Shown here in pieces: positions 28,873 to 39,900 of a stretch of 51,585 nt of DNA. The first letter of the stretch is position 1. Every line of letters starts with the position of its first letter. Made by a program: the position numbers and the translations under genes. The stretch is from a virus. The notes beneath the pieces are model-generated. The model made no database searches. It was not told the DNA's origin and was given only the letters and a program-made list of their open reading frames with translations. Where the stretch lies: IMG/VR virus record IMGVR_UViG_3300009180_002529, positions 1 through 51,585 of that record. One strand, 5' to 3'.

Positions 28873-29739
28873 CTAAACTCCGAACGATAGGTCTAGTTTA
28901 AATTCTATTGCTGCTTCTCTTCCATTTACTTTGATCAGAGTTGAATCTAATATAGATCTAGCAATTAATCCATATGCTGGATCAAACGTATCTTCATCAT
29001 TAATTCTTAATCCATCCATAGATACATATGTTTGAGCAGATGTTGGAGTAACAACAATTCCTAACTTAACAACACTTTGTGGATTAAATGTTCCTACTGA
29101 TACTCCAGTAGACATGTTTAAACTTTTAATATTATATCCGACTGAATGTCCAGTAAATGTAAACTGCATATAATCAGTGTCTGAGCTATACAGTCTAACC
29201 TTTAATGATGATAGGTTTGCGTCATTTGCCTTGTATGAAAAACATAATGTATCTGATGGATCATATCCAGATACATCTAGGCTTCCAAGTTCATAGGTGT
29301 ACTCTCTAGCAGCCGCCGCATTTGAACCAAATATCAGCGAGCTGTCTCCAATTCTATAATTGGTTTGATCTAATGCTGGCTCAGGGTTCCATTTGTATGG
29401 CAACTCAAAGTTAGATATAAACTTGCTATCGTATAAATTTCTCGTATAAGATTCTCCTGAGTATATTCCTATCTCATTAATCTTACCTGCAATATTTGTA
29501 GGAATTGTAGCAGAATAGATAACTGTATATTTGGGTGGTGATACGGATGTGTCTACATCTATTCCACCCTGTCTAATTGGAACTCTATAAAATTCAAATC
29601 CTAATCTTGAGTTTGTATCGGACAAAGGGTACTCAAGAGATGATCCAGTTGCAATACCTAATGCCATTTGCTTTGAATCAAAAGTTGAATTGCCTGCAAC
29701 AAAATTGGTTAAAAATCGTTTACCAAATTTAGTTATCAT
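28873..29739 (-). CDS. Minor tail / baseplate protein
   Basis: The 288-residue protein has an N-terminal part (MITKFGKRFLTNFVAGN, then MALGIATGSS and YTVIYSATIPTNIAGKINEIGIY) of the style found in phage baseplate and fibre-attachment proteins. The rear half (about 120-265) looks like a concanavalin-type beta sandwich (YTYELGSLDVSGYD, VYVSMDG-like phrases). It overlaps the upstream gene by four bases. It may link the hub to the fibres. The assignment rests on place and style. Confidence 0.65.
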   Translation of the reverse strand: MITKFGKRFLTNFVAGNSTFDSKQMALGIATGSSLEYPLSDTNSRLGFEFYRVPIRQGGIDVDTSVSPPKYTVIYSATIPTNIAGKINEIGIYSGESYTRNLYDSKFISNFELPYKWNPEPALDQTNYRIGDSSLIFGSNAAAAREYTYELGSLDVSGYDPSDTLCFSYKANDANLSSLKVRLYSSDTDYMQFTFTGHSVGYNIKSLNMSTGVSVGTFNPQSVVKLGIVVTPTSAQTYVSMDGLRINDEDTFDPAYGLIARSILDSTLIKVNGREAAIEFKLDLSFGV

Positions 29740-30074
29740 GATCTTCCCCCCTGTGTATCTGACATTGTTAACGTGTAAAGGAATCCATCTATTTCCTCAT
29801 CACTTGAATTATAAATTCTAAATTTTGCTCTTACTCTTTGTGTTTTAGAAGAATCATCATAAGTTTCAAATCCTTTAAACACTATGTCTGAAAGCTGTGG
29901 CCTTTTGACATTTGGAGGGAAAGATGGTCCTGGGCCTCCGCCGTCTGAGCCACCACTTGAAAATGGAAAAGGGTTTTCAAGCGCTCTTGTTTCCCTAATC
30001 TCACCCTTCCAGACTGCGGCAAGGCGTGGGCTATCGTCAAATATGACCGCAATTTTTCCTACTTCAATTCCCAT
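29736..30074 (-). CDS. Hypothetical tail-operon protein with glycine/proline linker
   Basis: The 112-residue protein has an N-terminal strand region (IEVGKIAVIFDDSPRLAAVWK), a linker GGSDGGGPGPSFPPNVK, and a beta-rich rear. It has no ribosome binding site, but a TGGTATAAT box lies six bases before the ATG, so its message may be leaderless. It lies between the hub and a baseplate protein. It may be a small structural adaptor. No family is recognised. Confidence 0.6.
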   Translation of the reverse strand: MGIEVGKIAVIFDDSPRLAAVWKGEIRETRALENPFPFSSGGSDGGGPGPSFPPNVKRPQLSDIVFKGFETYDDSSKTQRVRAKFRIYNSSDEEIDGFLYTLTMSDTQGGRS

Positions 30075-30080
30075 TTATTT

Positions 30081-30089
30081 ATTATACCA
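30081..30089 (-). promoter_or_regulatory. Extended -10 promoter giving a likely leaderless message
   Basis: TGGTATAAT on the minus strand ends six bases before the ATG at 30074, in a short gap after the hub gene. No good -35 is present, but the TGG extension matches the promoter at 22390. The gene has no ribosome site. Confidence 0.5.
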
Positions 30090-30097
30090 TTACGTTA

Positions 30098-33000
30098 TTA
30101 GATAGCTCTACACGAAATTGTGGTAGTAATCCCTTCTGAATATTCTAAAGTACACTTAGTTACTAGGTATTTAGCGCTAGATTCTGACATCCCCAATATT
30201 GGATACTTTATGCTAACAATATCTCCAGCAGATATTAATGGGTTACCGAAAACTGTCATGTCAACAAACCTACCCTTATTTAAAGAGTTTGATTTAATCC
30301 AATTTGCAAGTTTTTCTGCATCTTGTTCATTCTGAATCCATGAAGACTCAAAGATTACAGATTCCTTATTTTGGGAATCTTCTGATTGGTCCGTCTTATA
30401 TTCTATAGCAGAGGATCGGCTAATCTTATTTCCAAGTACATAGAAAGTTGTGTAATCGCTATCATGCAAAACAACCGAGGTGGATGTGTTGTTTAAAATA
30501 TAAGTCTCCGCAGAAAATGGCTGGAGCCTTTGATCAAGAACTGTGGCGTAAGGATTTTTGGAAGTTCTAAACATAATAGGCAGAGCGGGCCTTTCGTCTG
30601 GGTCATAAGCAATTTTTACTTTTCTTATTTCTCTTGCAGTTGTTCCAAACTCAATTAGGGATCCATCTTGATCTGCTACGGTGTTTGCATTGTTATAAAT
30701 TAAATCTCCGTATAACATAGAGATTGTGTCGTCTGCATAAGAGCCAACATGTTTGTATGACGCCACTCTATTTCTTTCATTATAAAGAGTTTCATCAATA
30801 CTCTTCCCGTATAGAAAATCAAAGTAAACCTGGCCTTGACCGCAATGGACTGCTAAATTTTTTGTAACAGTAAGTGGTGGAATATATTGGCTTGTAGAAT
30901 CGCTTCCAGCATCAACTGCTGTTAGTTTAAACCCATTAATAAAAACAGTAATTGTATTTTTAACCAATGTTCCTGATGTAGTTTGAGATTTAACAATCAC
31001 ATCTATATTGTAAGATTGACCTGCATACACTCCAGCCAAAGTTTTTGGAGATGTTTGCTGACCATCTTTTAAAACAGTAATCTTTCCATTTTGAACTTTT
31101 ACAATCATTATATCGTTTTCTAAAAGAGCATAGGCTGTAGTACGGACTAGAACGTAGTAACCATTTTGGCCAGTTGAGTCTAAGCAAAATGCAATACCTC
31201 CAACCTGCGATGGGCTTACCAATTGACTATCAAAAAACATTCTAGTTCCACAAGCCATGTACAACGATCCTGTGTTAATTGTATTAAATGGCTTTAGTAA
31301 CAGATTAAATGATTTTTTGTCTTTATCTAAACTTGATACCGTTATAAAGCTTTTAGCTATACTGTCAAGTTTTGAATTTGCTGGTGCTGTTATATATCCT
31401 GGAGGTACTGTTTCTTTTGCAATATCTGGAGTTGCCAGCTTAATTGAATAAGATTTAAATTTATTTGCATCATTTTCACCTATACCATTAACATAAGAGG
31501 TTAAGCTTTTCTTATGATCTTTCTTAGATGTTCCAAGGGCATTTCTTGTTTTAATATTATATTCACCAGTTGGATAAAAATATTTAGACCCTGGTTTTGC
31601 CAAAGCTTCATACTTCCAAAAATCTGATTGGCTTTTCATTAGAACTCTAACTGGTGATCCACCTACTGCTGGTACATATTGATACCAAAGCCCGTCGTAC
31701 TCAATAATCTCATCGTTAATTAAAACATAACCACTAAAAGCATCTAACACCTTATCAATTCTTTCTGAATTTACTGTATTTGGAATTAGCTTAAACATTG
31801 GGCTGCTATCTACAATATCGTCAGCCAGCCTGCCAGCTCCAAGAAACGAATCGGAAGATGTCCAAAGAGGCTGGCTAGAGGTGCTATTTACTGAAGTAGA
31901 TGCTGAAGAGTATCTAACGGTAACTTGATTTGCAGAAAATATTTCTCTTGATGACAAGCTGGCGATACTTGGTGCATAATCAACAACATCTCCGCTCTTA
32001 ATTTCTTTGTCTGTAAACACCCAACTTGATGGAGTGGTTGCATCATAAATTACATTTCTGCTATAAAAGTTTAAAATATTATTTTCATCTACAAATGCGT
32101 TCATTTGAATATCTCTACATAATTCTTGTAATACTTCCCAAACTGTTTTATCACCGTCACACCACCAATAAAATAGAGATGGAATTGAATCATCATCAAC
32201 TTTGCCATCAGTCATTTTTATATTAATATTATAAGTAGAAAAACCGACAGAATCAAGTACTCTTTTTATGACTGAAGTTACTGGTGAATCTTGAACTAAT
32301 AATTGTGGGCACATGGTATCTTGTAATATTTTTGCTGCATCAGTTGCATCAATAGAAGCTTCTCCAAATTCAGAAAGAGTCCATGAGTTAGTATAAAATA
32401 CACCCTGAGTTACTTTTTCTAAAGACTCTCCTTCTCCAATATTAAGATATGGCTTTATAATTGCATTTTTAAATAAATACAGTTTTGTATTATCTATAGA
32501 CTCTTTTACGTTATACTCCATAATTGATCTAGATGTATCACCATGTTGCCTAAATAAAGATAAGCTTAAATAGTTTGCTGTAATTACTCCAACTGGAACA
32601 ATAGAGTCGCTATCTGCTGTTGTTTCTTTATTGACAGTAAATGATACTATATCTGAATCTAACGATACTACCCACCTTGGACTTAATTCAATTACACCTA
32701 GTAATTTACCATTCATTCTGTTTGTTGCAGTTAAAGTTATTTTCTTTAAATACTCAGTTGTAGTATATTCATCAGGTTCATCTGTTGACCATGCAGTTCC
32801 ATTATAATATATTACTGCCTCCCCGCTTGAATTAAGCGTAGTGCCAGAAACAGATATTACTGTATTGTCTTCTTTGACTCCACTTATTGTCCAAGATAAT
32901 GGGGTGTCGTGATTAGTTTCAAACCTTGCAACAATTTTATTTGCAGGAACTAATTTCACTGTAGTCTTTGCTTCGTTTGAAAAGTATTCTAAAGAGACAC

Positions 33001-33394
33001 TAATGTTTGTATTTTTAGGAGCAAGCCAGTATTTATACGTCATCTCTGAGCCAGGATAATATAGTCTAGGCTTGCCCAAAAAAGCTACATCCCTAGGATT
33101 TTCATACAAATCTTGACGTGGTGAGTCTGTTTGTTTTTTAGTTACAGGATCCTGTGTATAAACTAAATATTTAATTCCTGGAGCTAATGGTCTAAAAGGT
33201 TTATATATTGTATCTATTGGAAACAACTTTTTAAAAGCAGCTGAATATGTATTAACTATATCTGCTGGGGTAGTTGTTGCTTTTATATATTCAACCATGG
33301 AGTTTAAGTTATATTCCATTGTTGCGCTTGCAGAAATTGGTATTGATGACCCCCGCTTAATTAAATTCTTAGTTGTATCGCTTACGGTTATCAT
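30098..33394 (-). CDS. Tail hub / tail-associated minor tail protein
   Basis: The 1098-residue protein lies after the distal-tail gene, the usual place of the hub (Tal/gp27-like). The N-terminal half has phrases typical of hub proteins, such as ESIDNTKLYLFKNAIIKPYL, DTMCPQLLVQDSPVTSVIKRVLDSVGFS and WWCDGDKTVWEVLQELCRD. A LamG/concanavalin-like insert (about residues 660-830: GIAFCLDSTGQNGYYVLVR, VFINGFKLTAVD) may bind sugars. The last 200 residues return to hub-like beta structure (LISAGDIVSIKYPILGM). It would plug the tail tube and contact the host. No lysozyme or peptidase motif was found. Confidence 0.75.
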   Translation of the reverse strand: MITVSDTTKNLIKRGSSIPISASATMEYNLNSMVEYIKATTTPADIVNTYSAAFKKLFPIDTIYKPFRPLAPGIKYLVYTQDPVTKKQTDSPRQDLYENPRDVAFLGKPRLYYPGSEMTYKYWLAPKNTNISVSLEYFSNEAKTTVKLVPANKIVARFETNHDTPLSWTISGVKEDNTVISVSGTTLNSSGEAVIYYNGTAWSTDEPDEYTTTEYLKKITLTATNRMNGKLLGVIELSPRWVVSLDSDIVSFTVNKETTADSDSIVPVGVITANYLSLSLFRQHGDTSRSIMEYNVKESIDNTKLYLFKNAIIKPYLNIGEGESLEKVTQGVFYTNSWTLSEFGEASIDATDAAKILQDTMCPQLLVQDSPVTSVIKRVLDSVGFSTYNINIKMTDGKVDDDSIPSLFYWWCDGDKTVWEVLQELCRDIQMNAFVDENNILNFYSRNVIYDATTPSSWVFTDKEIKSGDVVDYAPSIASLSSREIFSANQVTVRYSSASTSVNSTSSQPLWTSSDSFLGAGRLADDIVDSSPMFKLIPNTVNSERIDKVLDAFSGYVLINDEIIEYDGLWYQYVPAVGGSPVRVLMKSQSDFWKYEALAKPGSKYFYPTGEYNIKTRNALGTSKKDHKKSLTSYVNGIGENDANKFKSYSIKLATPDIAKETVPPGYITAPANSKLDSIAKSFITVSSLDKDKKSFNLLLKPFNTINTGSLYMACGTRMFFDSQLVSPSQVGGIAFCLDSTGQNGYYVLVRTTAYALLENDIMIVKVQNGKITVLKDGQQTSPKTLAGVYAGQSYNIDVIVKSQTTSGTLVKNTITVFINGFKLTAVDAGSDSTSQYIPPLTVTKNLAVHCGQGQVYFDFLYGKSIDETLYNERNRVASYKHVGSYADDTISMLYGDLIYNNANTVADQDGSLIEFGTTAREIRKVKIAYDPDERPALPIMFRTSKNPYATVLDQRLQPFSAETYILNNTSTSVVLHDSDYTTFYVLGNKISRSSAIEYKTDQSEDSQNKESVIFESSWIQNEQDAEKLANWIKSNSLNKGRFVDMTVFGNPLISAGDIVSIKYPILGMSESSAKYLVTKCTLEYSEGITTTISCRAI

Positions 33395-33987
33395 ACCTGC
33401 TCCATTGATATAGATACGCTCCAGAAGGTCTGCAAGCCTCTTTTAAGGACAGTAAAGTCACATGAGGTAAACATTACCGTATAAGTATAATCATCAGCTA
33501 AGGTTCCAGCATCAGCAGTTATTAGGGATGGATTAAATACTGTTGGATTTAGTTTTATCCTAAAAGATCCTCTTCCTGCAGCTGATTCATAAAAATTCTT
33601 TATATCTTCTGCACCCCAGCCGCCATCTACTGTTTCATTTCTAAATGATGGCAGCATTTCCCAAGATGCACTTATGTTTAGCTTATCAGCAATAAAATAT
33701 TTTCTTAGAGTTCCATTTGACATTCTTTGGCTAGACTCAATTCTATTTGTAGTTATAGCAAGTGGGTCTCTATTATGCTCTGTAACTCTTCTAAATTTTA
33801 AAACCGCTCTATCCTCGTATGGTATCGGCCAAGTTTTTGTTAGAGCATCATAGGCAGGATAAACATTTCCTGGTGGAGTAATTGTTTCACCCTTGTAGTT
33901 AAAAGTATTGTTTGCAGTATTAATTGCAAATGGGTCAAGTGCTTCAATATATAGCACAGATCCTTTTCCTAAGTTTTGAAAACTCAT
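33391..33987 (-). CDS. Distal tail protein (Dit-like)
   Basis: The 198-residue protein lies between the tape measure and the hub, the usual place of Dit. It has a beta-rich core with PYEDRAVLKFRRVTEHNRDPLAI, LNISASWEMLPSF and TVMFTSCDFTVLKRG, consistent with a ring-forming tube-end protein. It lacks the large galectin-type C-terminal domain of lactococcal Dit. It overlaps both neighbours by four bases. The call is mostly positional. Confidence 0.65.
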   Translation of the reverse strand: MSFQNLGKGSVLYIEALDPFAINTANNTFNYKGETITPPGNVYPAYDALTKTWPIPYEDRAVLKFRRVTEHNRDPLAITTNRIESSQRMSNGTLRKYFIADKLNISASWEMLPSFRNETVDGGWGAEDIKNFYESAAGRGSFRIKLNPTVFNPSLITADAGTLADDYTYTVMFTSCDFTVLKRGLQTFWSVSISMEQV

Positions 33988-36900
33988 TGCCCACCAACCC
34001 TTCTATTTACTCCTGCTGCCATTTCCTTTAATCTCATTTCTCTATGTATTTGAGTTGCAACATCTTGTGCTGTTACATTAGTTCCATTTAATTCTACGTT
34101 AATATTATATACTGAACCTGATACAGCCGCCGATGCATTTGGATTAAATGGGTTCATATTGGCTGGGATAACAGCTTCATCTTTATGAAGCATTGCCAAC
34201 ATATTTGCAGGAACCATATTAATTCCATTTTCAAATTGAGGTACTCCCAATCTAGAAAATGCAGTGCTTATAGAGTTAGTAAGGTTTAATCCAGTGTTGT
34301 TTATGTATCCGCCAGCTGCATCACTTGTGTGCCCATAATTATTTTCTGACCAGATGTTTGACCCTGGGCGTGAATGTGGTGCCCTATTTGCAATCGGTGG
34401 GAGATAAGGGTTTTCCCAAGCCCAAGTAGCTGGGACATCGTTGCCTTGTTTCATCAAGCGAAGTAAGTCTTTGTTATCTATCATTTCTACATAGCTTCCG
34501 TGACCAAACGGGTACGAATTGTATGTGCGATTTGGATTTTTTCTCCATGCCATTAATGACTCGTAATGCGCTTGATCTGCTGCTTTTATAGCTAGCCTCT
34601 GCTTTTCCATACGAGCTGCATGTTGTGCATCATAGGCTAACTGAGCTTCGCTTGGTTTTGGAACAGAATATGGTGTAGGAGTATAAGGTTTTCCAGGTAT
34701 TAATTTTGAACGCAATGCTGCCAGCCTGCTATTTGCAGCATTAGATACCAGGGAGGCTAAAGTAACTTTGCCAGGGGATATGAATGGCATGTTAGGCATA
34801 ATTCCTCCAATTGCTTCGGAGTAACCTACACCATCTGATGTTCTTTGCTTAGAATGCTTTATTCTAGTAATAGATGCGCCGTATTCATTCATAAATCTTG
34901 CTATGCCAAGCTTTCGGTGGTTGTGGTTTACTCCTATCAATCTAATTGTTCCAGTTATAGAATCCCAAGTTATATTGCCTGCAACTGAGCCGTCTGGAGC
35001 ATACACTTCGATATTGTGCATTGGGCCAACCCACTCGTTTCCGTACATATTTTCTTGGATTCCTGAAATTCCGCTTTTAAAAGTTGACTCTGGTGGGTAC
35101 TGATCTATTTGAGCTGGCTTAAATTTAAATGAATAATCTCCTTTAGGTGTTGGAAATGTTCCAGTATGCTCTGTAAGATTTCTAGCTTCTTTCAAAAGAT
35201 CTTCATATTTAACAGTACCTAATTTTTCAATTGGCGTAAACTTGCCAGCCTTTGCAAGCTTCTCTGCTTTAATCATTGCTGATTCATATGGGGATAATGC
35301 AGATGGCCCTAGTAAAGTTTCTTTAATCTTGGCATTTACTTTTATAGGAGTAAAAGCATCTACTGCAATTTTTGACGTGATTGGCTTAGTGATAGGCCTT
35401 GTAAGTTTTGATGCCAGCCCAAGTCCTGGCAATACTCCAAGAACGTCTGCAGCTACACCCAGATTCTGACTTCCAAAAATTTCTGGGCTTGTTTTATTTT
35501 TTAAATTGAATGCTGAAGTGTATCCAGTTAACATTTGTGCTGTTTGTAATGCCGCTAAATCTGTTTCAGATTGATCTATTTTAGGAGCTGATATATTTTT
35601 ATTAAATGCCTTACTTGCTCCAAATCCAAACATGCCATTTGTAATTGATGCAAACACGTTTGCTGGATTAAATCTGCTAAAGAAGTTTCCATGCTTATGT
35701 CCTACTGGACCGCCTTTATGGTATCCCTTGGCTTTATCTAGGTTATAACTAGTAATATAGTCTTTGAATTTTTTATATTGTACAGAATTTGGGAGCTCTT
35801 CTGGTTTAGATACATAAGCTGCTGGATTAAATTCTTGAAGTCCTTCTTGCCACATCTGGTAAATAGTTTTTGTTTTTTCAGGCATATTTGGAGAATTATC
35901 TATAAAGCCTTTTAGGAATTGTGGATTAAGTCTTAAAGGAAGAGCTAAAGCATTTTGCTCAAACATTCTAAAAGTTTTAAAGTATCCTCTTAAATTATCT
36001 GTTCCTAGGCCTGGACCGTATGTATTGCCAATTTTTGAAGCCAGCATTTTATCTTTTAGGCTCTTGCTATTTACAAAGTTTAGGTATGCTTTAAATGTAT
36101 TTTCGTCAGCAAAGGCTTCAGCTGCTCCGTTACTCCAAGCAATGCTATCAATGTCTTTTTGGCCAATTGCATAATCTTCCCAGGTTGCAAAACCAAGACC
36201 CTTTTGCTGTTTTTCTGCATTTACATAGACAGATTCGTATCTATCTGCTAAATCATATTTACCAGATTTGCGTAACATTTCAAGTGTTCTTTTAAATGTG
36301 TTGTGCGTTTCAAAATCAAAATGATGCATTGTTTCATGCACTGCAGTTTGACCACTTGTTTTATGATTTGAATTAAGAAGAATATGCGGAAGCAAATTTT
36401 CATAATTAGAAGATTTATCTGCAAACCTAGGGACATACTGCCCTGCAACGTTCCATGGTAATTTTTCTTCTTTTATTGCTGGTAAAGATACATCTCCAAG
36501 CACATCTGATAAAAACTTTTGCATGTTCTTAGCACTTATATTTTTGCCCTCATACTTAGCAGCATTAAAACTAGATAAAGGACCAGTTGGTGTTAGATTA
36601 ATATCTGGTGTAACTAATTTAGATTTTGCAGCAAGACCTGGTAATTTAGTTATCTTGCTAAGCCCTCCAATAAGTGGAAGTACGCCCAATACGTCTGCTG
36701 CGGTTCCTAGCTTCTGGCTTCCAGCAATTTCTGGGCTTGTGCTATTTTTTAAATTAAAAGCAGATGTATATCCAGAAAGAAGCTGTGCTGTTTGAAGAAG
36801 CGCTCTATCTTTTTCTTGCTGAGTCATAGTAGACTGAACATTAACATTCTGGTTTACAGCCTTAGATGCACCAAAGCTAAACATGCCAGAAAGCATTGAG

Positions 36901-39900
36901 GATATTGAATTTACTGGATTAAATCTGCTAAACCAATTACCGTTTTTATTTTTATTGCCTACTGGGCCGCCATTAGCAAAGGTTAGCCATGAACCAGCGC
37001 CATAAACACCGTTTCCAATTCCGCTCATAGAAGCACCAGAGCCTGCGTAACGCATTGGATCCTTGTCAAGACCCATTCCTGGTCCACTATACTTAACAGG
37101 CTGCTCGGCTATCTGATGCCAGTAATCTGAACGATTAGCTATTTTTCCGTCAAACCTAAGACCTGGTATCTCTGTTCCGCCCCAGATATCTTTACCCTTA
37201 GCAGGACCGTATCTTAGCGCTCCCCATCTTTGAGTATAAGGGCTTCCTGATGGGCTTCCATCACTCCAGTAATCTGGCATATCTTCAGGATATGACTTCC
37301 ATTTGAATAGAGACCCTGGTAAATTTCTTCCGTGTCTATGACCAACTGGCCCTCCCTTATGCAACCTTTGTGCGTTTAATGCATCAAGTGTCTCTACGCC
37401 GTACTTTGCAACAGAAGATGCTTTAATTACATATTCACCATCTGAAAGCATTGCTGGAATAGAATCTGATGTTCCAGTTCCTGGGCCTGTAACCTTACCG
37501 CCGATGGCATATGTTGGACTAGTATTTTTTACAAACTTAACAGTTCCATCATTTAAAACTATGAATTCTTTTAGAATTCCATTAGACTCTTTTAAAGTAA
37601 ATTGCTGTCCTGCTTTATATCCCTTTTCTTTTGCAAACTTATTGATCTTTCCTTGTTGGGACGGTAGCAATGTGTTTATAAGCATATCCATACCGAATAC
37701 ATCCTTTGATTTTCCGCCATATACTGTTTTAGAGGTACCTTTTAGTGCAGCAACAATTTCTTCAGTCATTGTTTTTATCGAGTAGCCTTTACCTCCAGTA
37801 ATCTGAGTAGCCATACTTGATACCAAAGCAACATCTCTATCAAGGATCTTCAATATATCTTTATTTAGAGTGGTAATTGTTGTTGAGGTTACACCACTGG
37901 TTGTAGAGGCAGGTGAACCAGGAGATTCAACATAAACTTTCTTTATTGTTCCATCTTTATTAAAGTACTGGGCAAAAGATTCTCTTATGGCTTTTGCAGT
38001 TTCACTTGATCCAGTTCCTGCTGCGCCTACTTTTTTAAGCAGGTCGCTTAGCTTACCAACAAGCTCTCCCTCCGCTTTTCTTTTTGCTTCGCTTTCTGGC
38101 ATCATGCTATTTGTTATTCTTAAAGCGGTTATCTCATCGTAAGTTGCTTTAAATCCTTTAACTACATCCATAACTGCAGCAGCACTTGTTGCATTATCTT
38201 GTCTGTTTTGGAAAGCAATTGCTTTTTTATCAGCTGCAGCTTGCTTTGCATCTATTTTCTTTTGCTCAATAGCTTTTAGTCTAGCTGCTTCATCTTGTAT
38301 TGCTTTTTCAGCTAAGTCTGCCTGTCTATTAGATGTAAGCTGGTCAATGTTTATTCTTGCTCTGGCTGCACCAGAAACATCTCCACGAGCAACAGCGTCT
38401 GCATACTCTATTTGAAGTTTTTGCAATTCTAATGCATAGTTAGATGCGTCTTGAGTTGCTCTTAAAGATTCTAATTTTTTATTTTTTTCATCTTCAATAA
38501 GGCTAATTTTTTTAGCAATTAATTTTATTTCTTCTTGAATGTTTCTTTGTGAAACAGCAGCTGCTTTTTGTGAAGCAGCAGAGGTAGCTAAAATTGATTC
38601 TTGTAGTCTTTTTAATACTTTACCAGTTGCTCCATATGTATTTTCACTATTGCCAGCAGCAGTTAAATCAGCAATTCCTGATCCAATTGCTGCAGTAAAT
38701 CCAGCTAGCTTTATAGCTAAATCAGCATCAATACTCTTTAAGTCAATACTGATTCCAGAAGTAAACAGTTTAGTTTTTGCTATAATTGACTTTAATGTAT
38801 CAAACTCATTTATAATCTTTTCTAGCTCTGGGCTCATCTCTTTCAAAGTCTGGTAAGTATCTTTGCCAATTGGAATATTAAATTCAGGTATATTCTTTTC
38901 TGTGCTTGCCAACATTGTTTGATATGCTTCAAACTCATCAATAAGATCTCCTTGAGCATTTTTTGTTCCAATGAGCGCTTGAGTGCCTGCGTTAACTATG
39001 CCAATCATGCTTTCAAAACCAGATACCACCGCCTTTTTCTGTGCGTTAGCATCTGCAAAAGTTTGACCATAGCTATCAAATAGGTTCGTTGAGAAACTAA
39101 TTGGATTAAGCAGATCGCTTGGTTGAAAGTCAATATTGTCTTTCCACAAAGAAAATGATGATTTATTTCCATTTATGGTTTTTACTAAGTTGCCAACAGC
39201 AAATTCTGCCGCAGAAGATTTGTCTTCAATTGCGCCGAAGCCTTGATCGGCTAGCAACTTATAAGCCTGGGAGGCCTTTTTACTATTAGCAATAGCTCCA
39301 TAAATCATCGAGTTTGCTTGCTCTACGCTTAATCCTCCTGCAACATATTGTGCTTTTTGATTATTTATTAATCTTTGAAGTTCTCCTGTGCTTGAAGTTC
39401 TATTAATTGATTCAATTAAGTCTTTAAGAACCTTGCCCTCTTCTTTTGCTTTTTTCATTTCATCTACAGACTGAGGTATGCCAGGCATACCGATTGAGTT
39501 ATTTTTTGATCCCTGAGCAGCAGCATTTGCTAATTTTTGCTTTTCAATATAGTCTGAAAGGTACTGATTAAGATTAAAGTATTTAATTCCAGCTTGTTCG
39601 GCACCATCTGCAGTAATAGATAAACCCATTGCAGCATCTTGCTGAGCATTGTTGTATTTCTTCCATACATCAAGCCCTGTCAAAACAATTGCTAGAACTG
39701 TACCAAGGGCTTTAAACTTTGTAACAAAGTTACTGGCAGAAGCGCCTACTGCAGAAATTGCATCTTTAACACTTTTAAAAGCTTTAATTGATGCCACTAC
39801 AGAAGTTGTGGTTGACTTTACTGCGCTTCCCATTGTTTTCCATGGCAACATAGGAATTATAGTGGTGGCACCCATAAGAGCTAATCCAGCCGTCATCCCG

